From positions 5,146,001 through 5,210,000 of the forward strand of contig NZ_CP104562.2 of NCBI RefSeq assembly GCF_025398155.2: a stretch of 64,000 nucleotides of DNA. The letters run 5' to 3'. The DNA comes from Roseateles amylovorans (GTDB taxonomy: Bacteria > Pseudomonadota > Gammaproteobacteria > Burkholderiales > Burkholderiaceae_C). Below, in pieces: positions 15,584 to 24,678 of this stretch. Within the stretch, counting starts at the first letter, position 1. Every line of letters begins with the position of its first letter. The position numbers and the translations under genes were made by a program. Below the pieces are notes generated by a model, which was not told the origin of the DNA, ran no database searches, and worked only from the letters and a program-made list of their open reading frames with translations.

Positions 15584-15979
15584 ATGGAGATTCGTCCGAT
15601 TCGAAATCACGAGGACTATCAGGCCGCATTGGCGGCCGTTGCTCCTTTTTTTGAGCGAGAGCCTGAGGTCGGCAGCGTAGAAGGTGACACGTTTGAGGTG
15701 CTCTTGACGCTGATCGACGCCTATGAATCGAAGCTCTACCCGATCACGACGCCGGATCCTATTGAGGCCATCAAATTCCGCATGGAGCAATCAGGACTGA
15801 CGGTCCATGATCTCGTTCCCATGATCGGGGCGAAGAATCGTGTCTATGAAGTGCTCGCTGGCACGCGTCCCCTCACCTTGGCCATGATTCGCGCTTTGCA
15901 CAGCGGACTGGGACTTGCGGCGGACGTATTGATACAGCCCCGCACCATTCGCCGGTCCCCATCGGGCGAGGCGCGCTAA
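15584..15979 (+). CDS. higA: HigA-type antitoxin
   Basis: A 131-residue antitoxin that binds and neutralises HigB and represses the operon. The N-terminal half is acidic and probably the toxin-binding region (EREPEVGSVEGDTFEVLLTLIDAYE). The C-terminal half is an XRE-type helix-turn-helix (IKFRMEQSGLTVHDLVPMIGAKNRVYEVLAGTRPLTL). The ribosome site GGAGTGAG overlaps the gap after higB. The base composition matches higB rather than the neighbouring chromosome. No integrase or repeats flank the pair, so how it moved is unknown. Confidence 0.9.
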   Translation: MEIRPIRNHEDYQAALAAVAPFFEREPEVGSVEGDTFEVLLTLIDAYESKLYPITTPDPIEAIKFRMEQSGLTVHDLVPMIGAKNRVYEVLAGTRPLTLAMIRALHSGLGLAADVLIQPRTIRRSPSGEAR

Positions 15980-16036
15980 CGCGCCACCGACTCACCAGGA
16001 GTCTGAAGCGTGGATGGCCCCGCCAGCAGGTTCAGT

Positions 16037-16870
16037 TCAGTGCAACAGCAGATCGACATCCGCGCCGGGGTCGCCCGCGCCTTCCAGCCTCAGGCGCAGG
16101 AAGTCCAGGTCCAGATGCAGATGCTCGACCAACTCCGGCACCGCCACCTGCAGGGCCTTGATTGGGTCTTGCCGCTGGTCCGCCGCATCGGCCAGCACCT
16201 CGGCCAGATGCAGCACTGCGGCCAGCAGGGAAAACGGTCGGATCTCCAGCGGCGCGTTGGCGTCCTTGAACGCCTCCACCAGACTGCCGGGGAACTGCCA
16301 GTGCGCGGCCAGCGCCGCCGTCACGTCCGCATGGGTGCAGGCAAAGCGGTGCATCTCCAACGAAAACCGGCTGCCCGGCTCGGACGCATGCGATTCCACA
16401 TCTGCCACCTGCTCCGGCTCGCGGATCGCCATGAGCAGTTGGCCGGTGCGCAGCATCAGGCCGGCGATGTAGGCGGTGTCCGCATCGCCTTGCAACAGCT
16501 TGGACAGCAGTCGTGCATAGCCGGCGGTACGGATGCTGTGCCGCCAGAAGCGTTCCCGGTCCAGGCCGTTGACCTTGGGAAAGGTGCCGGAAATGCTGGC
16601 GGCCATCGCCAGATTGCGCAGCGTCTCCAGGCCCAACGCCATCGCGGCATCCTGCAGCGTGGCCACCGTGTGGGAGGGGCTGTAGCGGGCCGAGTTGGCC
16701 AGGCGAAGCACCTTGGCCGACAGCGTCGAGTCCTTGCCGATCAGCTCGGCGATCTGGCTCAGGCTGGCACTGTCATCGTCCAGGCTGTGGAGCAGCCGCC
16801 GCCCGACCTCAGGCATGACCGGCAAGGCCGCATGACTGCCGAAGAACCGTTCCGCGCTGGTGTTCATCAC
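16037..16870 (-). CDS. HDOD-domain protein
   Basis: A 277-residue protein made almost entirely of an HDOD domain, a catalytically dead relative of HD hydrolases found in bacterial signalling. Typical elements are LPVMPEVGRRLL, LIGKDSTLSAKVLRLANSARY, the helix HTVATLQDAAMALGLETLRNLA and FWRHSIRTAGYARLLSKLL. The HD metal residues are not conserved. No GGDEF, EAL or receiver domain is attached. HDOD proteins influence motility, virulence or c-di-GMP circuits, but the role of this one cannot be read from its neighbours. It stands alone, about 110 bp from the divergently unrelated Crp/Fnr-type gene. Confidence 0.88.
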   Translation of the reverse strand: MMNTSAERFFGSHAALPVMPEVGRRLLHSLDDDSASLSQIAELIGKDSTLSAKVLRLANSARYSPSHTVATLQDAAMALGLETLRNLAMAASISGTFPKVNGLDRERFWRHSIRTAGYARLLSKLLQGDADTAYIAGLMLRTGQLLMAIREPEQVADVESHASEPGSRFSLEMHRFACTHADVTAALAAHWQFPGSLVEAFKDANAPLEIRPFSLLAAVLHLAEVLADAADQRQDPIKALQVAVPELVEHLHLDLDFLRLRLEGAGDPGADVDLLLH

Positions 16871-16983
16871 GCCGACTCCGCAATAAGCCTCGGTGCAACG
16901 AGTCTATGCCTGTCCTCCGGCGCCGACCAGCGTCCGGCCACCGCCTGTCCTCGTCTGACACGACATGCCCCCGTCCAGTCGCG

Positions 16984-18129
16984 TCAGAAGTCACGCGCCA
17001 GCCGCATCAGGCCGATGCGGTCCAGCAACGCCACTTCGTAACCGTCCACGCTGACCAGCCGCCGCCGCGCCAACTGGCGCAGGATGCGGGAGAAGGTTTC
17101 GGGCGAGATCGCCAACTGCGATGCCACATCCCGCTTGCGTTCACCGATCTCCAGCCGCGCATGCGGGCCGGCCCGCCGCATCAGCCAGGCGGCGACCCGC
17201 CCCAGCGCATCCTTGGTCGACAGGTCATGCAGCGCATCCTGGACCTCCCTCATCTGCCCGCCCAACGCGCGCATCAGGGCCTCCAGCACCTCCGGTTGCC
17301 GCCGCAGCCAGCCGCGCGCCACCGCCATCGGCCATTCGAGCACCAGCGTCACCGAGGCGCTGGTCGCGCAGGCATCCAGGTCGTAGGTGGTGCCCAGCCA
17401 GGCGGTGTGCAGATCCAGCCAGGCCGGCGACCGCACCGTGCGCTTGAGCTGGAAGCTCTGCATCAGCGCATCGGTCGGACCCCCCGCATGTCGCCCCAGA
17501 CCGACGCAGCCTTCGCAGACTGCTCGCAGCAACGTCGCTGGCTGGCCCTGGCGATGAATCGCCGCCCCCTGCCGGAAGGCCCGCAACTGGACCATGCTGT
17601 TCAGGGCCTGGCTCAGCTCGACATCGACAGCCAGGCCGGGCAGCAGTCGAGGCCAGTCGACCAGCCCTTCAGGCCTCAGCACCGAGGGCAGCGCGCCGTC
17701 AAGGTCAAGCGACGGGCGCTTGCTGACCGCGTGCGTTTCAGCGGTGGAGAACACCGAAGCTGGCGCTGACGATATCGATGGGAATGAGGAGGTCGACGAC
17801 GTCGACGAGGTCGAAGCAATCGACGCAGTAGAAGCAATCGACGCAGTCGAAACAGTCGAAGCGGACGACATCGACCACGGCGGCATCGACGACAACCCCA
17901 GCGCTGAAGGCGGCAAGGCCCCCGGCAGCGCGCCCTGGCAGCCCGGGACCGTCACGGGCGGGGACAGGGTCGCGTACACGGACGGCGCCTCGGCCACCTG
18001 GGGCCAGGTCGAATCAGGTGACGGGGACGGCAAGGCAGGCTCGGGCGCGGAACCTGTGGGGCATGCAGGGTCTGACACGGCGCGGATGGGGAAAAACCAA
18101 AACCGCAATGTCGCGGCCTTGCCGCGCAC
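16984..18129 (-). CDS. Crp/Fnr-family regulator, long low-complexity N-terminus
   Basis: The C-terminal 220 residues form a Crp/Fnr-type regulator. A cyclic-nucleotide-like beta-roll starts near LRAFRQGAAIHRQGQPA, a dimer helix follows (QPEVLEALMRALGGQMREVQDALH), and the winged helix-turn-helix is KRDVASQLAISPETFSRILRQLARRRLVSV. The Fnr N-terminal cysteine cluster is not recognisable, though AVCEGCVGL retains a Cys-x2-Cys inside the effector domain. The first 140 residues are Ser/Thr/Pro/Ala-rich and encoded by GTCGA-type repeats, with no resemblance to the family. The real start may lie well inside, for example at ATG codons near 17880. The effector and target genes are unknown. Confidence 0.75.
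   Translation of the reverse strand: MRGKAATLRFWFFPIRAVSDPACPTGSAPEPALPSPSPDSTWPQVAEAPSVYATLSPPVTVPGCQGALPGALPPSALGLSSMPPWSMSSASTVSTASIASTASIASTSSTSSTSSFPSISSAPASVFSTAETHAVSKRPSLDLDGALPSVLRPEGLVDWPRLLPGLAVDVELSQALNSMVQLRAFRQGAAIHRQGQPATLLRAVCEGCVGLGRHAGGPTDALMQSFQLKRTVRSPAWLDLHTAWLGTTYDLDACATSASVTLVLEWPMAVARGWLRRQPEVLEALMRALGGQMREVQDALHDLSTKDALGRVAAWLMRRAGPHARLEIGERKRDVASQLAISPETFSRILRQLARRRLVSVDGYEVALLDRIGLMRLARDF
17780..17875. repeat. GTCGAN-rich repeat, 18-bp duplicated unit
   Basis: Short CGACGT/CGAAGC units occupy the 5' part of the Crp/Fnr-type gene, including two consecutive near-identical 18-bp copies (17813-17830 and 17831-17848). The in-frame product is a Ser/Thr/Ile-Ala run. Confidence 0.7.
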
Positions 18130-18286
18130 GAACGTTGAGTGAGGTCAACAACGGCGCCGTCGACCGTTACTGTTTCAAATGGATACGACCATGACAACGC
18201 GCCGCCCAGCATGCCGACGCCCGCCGAGCACCGAGCACCGAGCACCGAGCGCGGCCGCACCGCATCCCGCGCTGCCAGCTCCGCAC

Positions 18287-19588
18287 TCACCGCACCAGCA
18301 AGGCGCGGAAATCGTTGACGTTGGTCTGCGTCGGTCCGGTGACGATCAGATCACCCAGCGCTTCGAAGAAGGCATAGCCGTTGTTGGCTGCCAGCAGTTC
18401 CGCCGGCTTCAAGCCCAGCGCGCGGGCGCGCGCCAGGCTGTTCGGCGCGATGAAGCCGCCGGCGTTGTCCTCCACGCCGTCGATGCCGTCAGTGTCCGCC
18501 GCCAGGGCCCAGACGCCGGGTTGACCGTCCAGCGCCAGCGCACAGCCCAGCAGGAATTCGCCCGCCCGACCGCCGCGACCCGGGTTCGGCTTGAGGGTGA
18601 CCGTCGTCTCCCCGCCCGACAGAATCAGGCAGGGCTTGGCGAACGGCTCGCCATGACGGGCGACCGAGCGCGCCAACGCTGCATGCACCCGACCCACCTC
18701 CCGGGACTCGCCCTCGATCTCGTCGGACAGCACATGGGTGGTCAGGCCCAGCGCACGGGCCGCCTCCGCCGCCGCCTGCAGGCTTTGGCGGGGCGCTGCG
18801 ATGATGCGTTGTTCATGGCCCTCGAAGCAGGCATCGCCCGGCTTGGGCGTCTCCCACTCGCCGCGTGACAGCGCCTCACGCGCCCGATCCGGCAGGGCAA
18901 TGCCGTAGCGGGCGCAGATGGCCAGCGCATCGGCGCAGGTGGTGGCGTCGGGCACGGTGGGCCCGGAGGCGATGACGGCCGGATCGTCGCCCGGCACGTC
19001 GGAGATCATCAAGGTGAGCACCCGCGCCGGCGCGCAGGCCGCCGCCAGCCGACCGCCCTTGATCGCCGACAGATGCTTGCGCACACAGTTCATCTCCGCG
19101 ATGCCAGCGCCGCTGGCCAGCAGCGCGCGATTGACCGCCTGCTTGTCTGCCAGCGTCAGGCCCGGGGCGGGCAGCGACAGCAAGGCCGAGCCCCCGCCGG
19201 AGATCAGGCAGATGACCTGGTCGTCCGCCGTCAGACCGAAGTCTTTGACCCCTTGCAGCATGCGGGCGGCTGCGCGTTCTCCGGCTGCATCCGGCACCGG
19301 GTGCGCGGCCTCGACGATCTCCAGCCGCTGTGGCCGGTAGTCCGGCGGGACATGGCCGTAGCGGGTGATCACCAGACCGGAGAGCGGTGCGCTCGCGGGC
19401 CAGGCGGCTTCCAGCGCCTTTGCCATCGATCCGCCCCCCTTGCCCGCGCCGAGCACCAAGGTGCGCCCCTTGGGCGGCGGTGGCAGATGATCCGCCAGGA
19501 TCTTGCCGGGGAGCGCCCGCGCCACCGCCACCTGATAGAGGTGGCGCAACAAGGCGCGGGGATCATCGAGAAGCGAGGCCTGGTTCAT
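18287..19588 (-). CDS. ttuD: glycerate 2-kinase, MOFRL family
   Basis: Phosphorylates D-glycerate to 2-phosphoglycerate, the last step of the glucarate branch encoded upstream. It is 433 residues with two domains. The N-terminal DUF4147 part shows LGAGKGGGSMAKALEAA, ARMLQGVKDFGLTADDQVICLISGGGSALL and the lysine-containing VRKHLSAIKGGRLA. The C-terminal MOFRL part shows LSGGETTVTLKPNPGRGGRAGEFLL and ALAADTDGIDG. Older annotations call such proteins hydroxypyruvate reductase (TtuD). It is the most distal gene of the minus-strand glucarate cluster, about 250 bp after garR, so it could also be read from its own promoter. Confidence 0.92.
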   Translation of the reverse strand: MNQASLLDDPRALLRHLYQVAVARALPGKILADHLPPPPKGRTLVLGAGKGGGSMAKALEAAWPASAPLSGLVITRYGHVPPDYRPQRLEIVEAAHPVPDAAGERAAARMLQGVKDFGLTADDQVICLISGGGSALLSLPAPGLTLADKQAVNRALLASGAGIAEMNCVRKHLSAIKGGRLAAACAPARVLTLMISDVPGDDPAVIASGPTVPDATTCADALAICARYGIALPDRAREALSRGEWETPKPGDACFEGHEQRIIAAPRQSLQAAAEAARALGLTTHVLSDEIEGESREVGRVHAALARSVARHGEPFAKPCLILSGGETTVTLKPNPGRGGRAGEFLLGCALALDGQPGVWALAADTDGIDGVEDNAGGFIAPNSLARARALGLKPAELLAANNGYAFFEALGDLIVTGPTQTNVNDFRALLVR

Positions 19589-19842
19589 GGGCGCCCATTA
19601 TGCGAAGTCGGAAGGAAAGGCGGTGCCGACACCATCGCCTCGGCACCGCAGGCGCGATTCAGAGGTGGCTCCGCCCGGCCCGTCAGGGTCACCGCCCGGT
19701 GCCACCGCTCGAAGCGCCAGATCAAAGGGACAGCTCGAAGGGCCAGCTGGAAGTGTCGGCTGGAAGGGCCAGCTCGGGGATGACACCGCCAGCGCGTCGC
19801 CCACCCGCGGCACGGGCCCTTCAAGGCCCGCTCGGTGCGGCC

Positions 19843-20739
19843 TCAGGACGTGGTGTCGCCCAGCTCGTGATGGCCCATCAGCTCGATGGCGCGCACCAGT
19901 GCAGAGTGATCCAGCTGATCCCAGCCTTGCGCGGCGGCCGTCTGCATCAGCTGCGCGGTGTTGGCGGTGTTGGGCAAGGCCAGGCTCATCGCCTTGGCGC
20001 TCTGCAGTGCCAGGTTCAGGTCCTTCTGATGCAGGGCGATGCGGAAGCCGGGATTGAAGGTGCGCTTGATCATGCGCTCGCCGTGCACTTCGAGGATGCG
20101 GCTGGAAGCGAAGCCGCCCATCAGCGCCTCACGCACCTTGGCGGGATCGGCACCGGCCTTGGACGCAAACACCAGGGCCTCGCTGACCGCTGCGATGTTC
20201 AGGGCCACGATGATCTGGTTGGCCACCTTGCAGGTCTGCCCGGCACCCGCCCCCCCGACCAGGGTGATGTTCTTGCCCATCAGCTCGAACAGCGGCTTGA
20301 TGCGGTCGAACACCGCCTGATCGCCGCCGACCATGATGGTCAGCGTGCCGGCCTTGGCCCCCACCTCGCCGCCGGAGACCGGCGCATCCAGCCAGTCCGC
20401 ACCCAGGGCCTGGATGCGCTGGGCGATGTCCTTGGTGGCCATCGGCGAGATCGAGCTCATGTCCACCACCGTCTTGCCCTTGGACAGCCCGGCGGCCACA
20501 CCGCCCTCGCCGAACAGCACCCGCTCCACGTCCGGCGTGTCCGGGACCATGGTGAAGATCACATCGGCCTGCCGGGCCACTTCGGTGGCGCTGGCGCACA
20601 CGGTGGCGCCGGTGGCCTTGATCTCGTCGCGCACCTGGCTGCGGGTGTGCACGAACAGGGTGTGGCCGCCCGCTGCCAGACGGACCGCCATCGGCGCGCC
20701 CATGATGCCGAGGCCGATGAAACCGATCTTGATGCTCAT
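19843..20739 (-). CDS. garR: 2-hydroxy-3-oxopropionate (tartronate semialdehyde) reductase
   Basis: Reduces tartronate semialdehyde to D-glycerate with NAD(P)H. The 298-residue protein has the beta-hydroxyacid dehydrogenase signatures: N-terminal Rossmann motif GFIGLGIMGAPMA, substrate loop DAPVSGGEVGAKAGTLTIMVGG and the catalytic lysine in GAGQTCKVANQI. The start at 20739 is set by the Rossmann fold beginning five residues in and by GAGAG upstream. An in-frame extension to 20871 crosses short repeats and is unlikely. The gene lies between garL and ttuD, in the order of the reactions. Confidence 0.94.
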   Translation of the reverse strand: MSIKIGFIGLGIMGAPMAVRLAAGGHTLFVHTRSQVRDEIKATGATVCASATEVARQADVIFTMVPDTPDVERVLFGEGGVAAGLSKGKTVVDMSSISPMATKDIAQRIQALGADWLDAPVSGGEVGAKAGTLTIMVGGDQAVFDRIKPLFELMGKNITLVGGAGAGQTCKVANQIIVALNIAAVSEALVFASKAGADPAKVREALMGGFASSRILEVHGERMIKRTFNPGFRIALHQKDLNLALQSAKAMSLALPNTANTAQLMQTAAAQGWDQLDHSALVRAIELMGHHELGDTTS

Positions 20740-20775
20740 GACTTGCTCTCTTTCACTGCTGAACTGAACTGGATG

Positions 20776-20812
20776 GGATGGAACCGGATGAGACTGGATA
20801 GAACCGGATGAA
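20776..20812. repeat. 20-bp imperfect direct repeat
   Basis: GGATGGAACCGGATGA and GGATAGAACCGGATGA occur 20 bp apart in the garL-garR spacer. They are short and possibly the remnant of a larger array. Confidence 0.5.
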
Positions 20813-20916
20813 GCGGCATGGCGCGGCGTGGAACGGACCGAGGGACATCGACGGGCGAGCCCCACCGCCACCGTCGCGCCGGCCCGGGCTGACGCGCTCG
20901 GGCCGAGCCGCGAGGC

Positions 20917-21699
20917 TCAGCGGAACTTGTCCCGCAAGGCCTGGGTCGCGCCGCGGAACAGGCCCAGGTCGCTGCCAACCGCCACGAAGGTCGCGCCCAT
21001 CGCCATGTAGCGACGGGCATCGGCCTCGACCGGGGCGAGGATGCCGATCGGCTTGCCGGCGGCCTTGCACACCTCAAAGATGGTCGTCATGGCGGCCTGC
21101 ACCTCCGGATGACCGGGGTTGCCGAGGTGGCCATAGCCGGCGGCCAGGTCGGAGGGTCCGATGAACACGGCATCCACGCCCTCGATGGCGGCGATCTCAC
21201 CCACGGCCGCGACACCGGCGGGGCTTTCGATCTGGACGATCACGCAGAGCTGGTCGTTGATGCCTTGAAAGTAACCCGGCACCGTGCCGTAGCGGTTGTT
21301 GCGCTGGGCGACCGACACGCCGCGGAACCCCTGCGGCGGATAGCGCGTGGCGCCGACCGCCTGGGCCGCCTGCTCGGCCGTCTCGACAAACGGAATCAGC
21401 AGGTTGGAAAAGCCCGCATCCAGCAGCCGCTTGATCTCCACCGGGTTGTTGCAGGACGGCCGGACCACTGGCGCGCTGACGCTGTCCTTCAGCGCCATCA
21501 ATTGCGGCACGAAGCTCACCACATCGTTGGGCGAGTGCTCACCGTCCAGCAGCAGCCAGTCGAAGCCTGCCACGCCCAGCACCTCGGTGGTGATGGGATT
21601 GGCCAGCGAGCACCAGCAACCGAGCAGGGTCTCTCCCGCCAGCAGACGCTGGCGCAGCGAGTTGGGGAAGCTGCAGTAGGGCGTGGTCGGGGTGGTCAT
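20917..21699 (-). CDS. garL: 5-keto-4-deoxy-D-glucarate aldolase (HpcH/HpaI family)
   Basis: Cleaves the product of glucarate dehydratase into pyruvate and tartronate semialdehyde. It is a 260-residue class II, metal-dependent aldolase. Signatures are LLLDGEHSPND, RPSCNNPVEIKRLLDAGFSNLLIPFV, VIVQIESPAGV (metal glutamate) and VFIGPSDLAAGYGH (metal aspartate). The start at 21699 follows AAGGAT by about 7 nt. It sits between a Bug-type receptor gene and garR, the next enzyme. Related aldolases act on other 2-keto-3-deoxy acids, but the neighbouring gudD and garR make the glucarate role clear. Confidence 0.92.
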   Translation of the reverse strand: MTTPTTPYCSFPNSLRQRLLAGETLLGCWCSLANPITTEVLGVAGFDWLLLDGEHSPNDVVSFVPQLMALKDSVSAPVVRPSCNNPVEIKRLLDAGFSNLLIPFVETAEQAAQAVGATRYPPQGFRGVSVAQRNNRYGTVPGYFQGINDQLCVIVQIESPAGVAAVGEIAAIEGVDAVFIGPSDLAAGYGHLGNPGHPEVQAAMTTIFEVCKAAGKPIGILAPVEADARRYMAMGATFVAVGSDLGLFRGATQALRDKFR

Positions 21700-22019
21700 G
21701 GCGGGATCCTTCTTGCGGCGGGTCGGGCATCGGCGCGGCGCCGGTGGGGCGCTGCGCATCGGTTGAATCCGTCGAACGACGTCCTTCGGCGAACCGGCCG
21801 TCCCTGGGGCCGGACTCCGAAAGCCATCGATCCATTCAGTTCAACGGGGCGAGCATGGCGTTCGTGGCGTTCCTGGCGTTCGTCGGGGCCCTGGCGCTCG
21901 AAGGCGCTCAGGGCCCGCAGGCGGTCCAGGAGGTCCTCGACCGTGGCGGCACCCGTCTCCGGGTCGCCATCGGGTTTGCCATCGGGTGGCCACGGCGTCG
22001 CCATGCTCTGGGCTTTTGA
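21700..22019. other. 320-bp spacer between garL and Bug-receptor gene
   Basis: No gene is seen. The stretch holds three 9-bp units of GGCGTTCGT (21857-21883). No terminator was recognised, so the operon may be read through. Confidence 0.4.
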
Positions 22020-23000
22020 TCAGTCGAGCTTGATGTTGTTCTTGGTCACCACGGTCGACCAGTTCTTGCGTTCCTTCTCGAAGAAGGTTGAGAACTCGGT
22101 CGGGTTCATGGTGAAGACTTCGGCGCCTTGCGACGCCAGACGGGCGCGCAGGTCAGGCATGCGGATGATGCGGATCAGCTCGGCCGACAGCTTGGCCTGC
22201 GCGGCGGCGGGCAGACTGGCGGGCGCCAGCACGCCTTGCCAGGTGCCGGACTCGAAGCCGGGCGCGCCCTGCTCGGCGAGCGTCGGCACATTCGGCAGCA
22301 GCGGCACGCGGGTGGCCTTGCTCACGCCCAGCACCTTCAGCTTGCCGCTCTGCACGAAGGGCAGCGTGGCGAGCATGCCGTTCATCAGGACCTGGGTCTG
22401 GCCGGCGATGGTGTCGGTGACCGCCTGCGAGCCGCCCTTGTACGGGATGTATTCCCACGTCGCGCCGGTGGCGCCGGCCACGGCCAGACCGGCCAGATGC
22501 GGTGCGCTGCCCATGGCGGTGACCGCGAAATCGATCTTGCTGGTCTTGGACAGCGCCACCAGTTCCTTCAGGTTGTTGGCCTGCACCGAGGGATGCACCA
22601 CCAGCATGTGCGGCGAGTAGGCCAGCATCGCCACGCCCTTCAGGTCCTTGGACGGATTGAACGGCAGCTTCGGATAGACCGACGGGCTGATCGCCAGCGC
22701 GGTCACATCGCAGAGCAGCAGGGTGTGGTCGTCGGTCGACTTGGCCACCTGATCGGCGCCCATGTTGCCGCTGGCTCCGGCCTTGTTCTCGATGATGACC
22801 GGTTGCTTCAGCGCTTCGGACAGCAAGGGCCCGATGGCCCGCGCAATGATGTCCGAGGAGCCGCCGGGGGTGTAGGGCACCACCAGGCGCACCGGCTTGG
22901 TCGGCCAGGCGGCGGCTTGCGCCATCGCAATCGTCGGCAGGGTGCTCAGCACCGCGGCTGCAGCGCCCGCCAAGGCCAGGTGTCGTCGTTGGAATCGCAT
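22020..23000 (-). CDS. Bug/TctC periplasmic solute receptor (copy 1)
   Basis: A 326-residue periplasmic binding protein of the Bug (tripartite tricarboxylate transporter receptor) family. A signal peptide (HLALAGAAAAVLSTLPTIAMA) precedes the family N-terminus WPTKPVRLVVPYTPGGSSDIIARAI. Typical downstream blocks are VIIENKAGASGNMGADQVAKS, YIPYKGGSQAVTD and LAEQGAPGFESGTWQGVLAP. The start is fixed by GAGAG 6 nt upstream. Its place between gudD and garL suggests it binds glucarate or a related dicarboxylic sugar acid. No TctA/TctB membrane subunits are in the window, which is common for this over-expanded family. Confidence 0.9.
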   Translation of the reverse strand: MRFQRRHLALAGAAAAVLSTLPTIAMAQAAAWPTKPVRLVVPYTPGGSSDIIARAIGPLLSEALKQPVIIENKAGASGNMGADQVAKSTDDHTLLLCDVTALAISPSVYPKLPFNPSKDLKGVAMLAYSPHMLVVHPSVQANNLKELVALSKTSKIDFAVTAMGSAPHLAGLAVAGATGATWEYIPYKGGSQAVTDTIAGQTQVLMNGMLATLPFVQSGKLKVLGVSKATRVPLLPNVPTLAEQGAPGFESGTWQGVLAPASLPAAAQAKLSAELIRIIRMPDLRARLASQGAEVFTMNPTEFSTFFEKERKNWSTVVTKNNIKLD

Positions 23001-23103
23001 GTTGTCTCTCTCCGGGGGTGGATCGGGGATCGTGGGGAGCGCACCCCGCTGCGCCGAGGCGCAAAGGGGGGCGGGTCGGGGCGCCGTCTCGCGGCGCCTC
23101 TCG

Positions 23104-23151
23104 TTCTCGGGTTCTCGGGTTCTCGGGTTCTCGGCTTCTCGGCTTCTCAAA
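23104..23151. repeat. TTCTCGGG octamer array (6 units)
   Basis: Six consecutive 8-bp units (TTCTCGGG three times, TTCTCGGC twice, then TTCTCAAA) lie in the spacer between gudD and the Bug-receptor gene. Confidence 0.8.
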
Positions 23152-23172
23152 GCCCTCTGAACTTCGGGAAAT

Positions 23173-23228
23173 GGGACTTGGGGACTTGGGGACTCGGGGA
23201 CTTGGGGGATCGATGACTCGATGACTCG
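23173..23228. repeat. GGGACTTG octamer array (7 units)
   Basis: Seven 8-bp units (GGGACTTG and variants, ending in two ATGACTCG) follow 21 bp after the first octamer array in the same spacer. The sequence is unrelated to the first array but has the same period. Confidence 0.8.
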
Positions 23229-23253
23229 GTGCGGCAGTCTTCGGTGTCTGTGG

Positions 23254-24606
23254 TCAGCGCACCATGCAGGGCTTCTTGGGATCGAAGCGCCAGCCGGGGA
23301 TGAGGTACTGCATGGCGATGGCGTCGTCGCGGGCGCCGAGGCCGTGTTGCAGGTAGAGCTGATGGGCGGCGTCGACAGCGGCCATGTCCAGCGTCACGCC
23401 GAGACCGGGGGCGGTCGGAACGGTCACTTCGCCGTCGACGATCTGCAGCGGTTGCTGGGTCAGGAACTGGCCGTCCTGCCAGATCCAATGGGTATCGATG
23501 GCGGTCAGACGGCCGGGTGCGGCGGCGGCGGCATGGGTGAACATGGCCAGCGACACGTCGAAATGGTTGTTGGAATGCGAGCCCCAGGTCAGGCCGAAGT
23601 CGCGGCAGGTCTGGGCCACGCGCACGGCGCCGGACATGGTCCAGAAATGCGGGTCGGCGAGCGGGATGTCGACCGACTGCAGGCTGAGCGCATGGGTGAG
23701 CTGACGCCAGTCGGTGGCGACCATGTTGGTGGCGGTGGGCAGGCCGGTGGCGCGGCGGAACTCGGCCATCACCTCGCGGCCGGAGAAGCCGTCCTCGGCG
23801 CCGCAGGGGTCTTCGGCGTAGGCGAGCACGCTGCCGAGATCGCGCAGCAGGCGGATGGCGTCCTTGAGCAGCCAGCCGCCGTTGGGGTCGAGCGTCACGC
23901 GGGCGTCGGGGAAGCGAGCCTTGAGGGCCTGGACGGCTTCCACCTCGGCTTCGCCGGCGAGCACGCCGCCTTTGAGCTTGAAGTCCTTGAATCCATAGCG
24001 GGCCTGGGCGGCCTCGGCCTGGGCGACGATGGCATCGGGCGTCATGGCCACGTGATGGCGCACCTTCAGCCAGGCATCGGCGGCGCTGGGGCTGGCGTGG
24101 CGTTCGTCATCGGGGGTGAGATAGGACAGATCGGTCTTGGTGCGATCGCCGACGAAGAACAGATAGCCGAGCATGGCCACCGAGTCTCGTTGCTTGCCTT
24201 CGCCGAGCAGCTCGCAGACGGGCACGCCGAGGTGTTGGCCGAGCAGATCGAGCAACGCGCATTCCACGGCGGTCAGCACATGGATGGTGGTGCGCAGGTC
24301 GAAGGTCTGAAGGCCGCGACCGCCGCTGTCGAGCGACTTGAACTTGTCGCGGATCTGCGAGAGCAGTGCATTCCACGTGGCGATCGGTTGCCCGACCAGC
24401 ATGGCGCCGGCCTGTTCGAGCGTTTTGCGGATCGGCTCACCGCCGGGGATTTCGGCGACCCCCACATGCCCTTCGCTGTCCTCCAGGATCAGCAGATTGC
24501 GTGTGAAGAACGGCGCATGCGCACCGCTGAGATTCATCAACATGCCGTCGCGCCCGGCCACCGGAACGGCCCGCGCCGACTTCACTACAGGACTACTTGC
24601 TGCCAT
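23254..24606 (-). CDS. gudD: D-glucarate dehydratase
   Basis: Dehydrates D-glucarate (often also L-idarate) to 5-keto-4-deoxy-glucarate, the first committed step. It is a 450-residue enolase-superfamily enzyme. Visible active-site elements are the KxK base motif in KDFKLKGG, the metal ligands in LDPNGGW, YAEDPCG and ATNMVATDW, and the His-containing TWGSHSNNHFD that supplies the second base. The N-terminal capping domain begins KSARAVPVAGRDGMLMNLSGAHAPFFTRNL. Length agrees with E. coli GudD (446). It is flanked by Bug-receptor genes on both sides and followed by garL and garR, so the whole set forms one utilisation cluster. Confidence 0.95.
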   Translation of the reverse strand: MAASSPVVKSARAVPVAGRDGMLMNLSGAHAPFFTRNLLILEDSEGHVGVAEIPGGEPIRKTLEQAGAMLVGQPIATWNALLSQIRDKFKSLDSGGRGLQTFDLRTTIHVLTAVECALLDLLGQHLGVPVCELLGEGKQRDSVAMLGYLFFVGDRTKTDLSYLTPDDERHASPSAADAWLKVRHHVAMTPDAIVAQAEAAQARYGFKDFKLKGGVLAGEAEVEAVQALKARFPDARVTLDPNGGWLLKDAIRLLRDLGSVLAYAEDPCGAEDGFSGREVMAEFRRATGLPTATNMVATDWRQLTHALSLQSVDIPLADPHFWTMSGAVRVAQTCRDFGLTWGSHSNNHFDVSLAMFTHAAAAAPGRLTAIDTHWIWQDGQFLTQQPLQIVDGEVTVPTAPGLGVTLDMAAVDAAHQLYLQHGLGARDDAIAMQYLIPGWRFDPKKPCMVR

Positions 24607-24678
24607 CTCAACTCCAAAATGTCGTCACGTCACCCCGTCCACCCCCACCGCGGATGAAATCGAAGGCCCCACAGGGCC

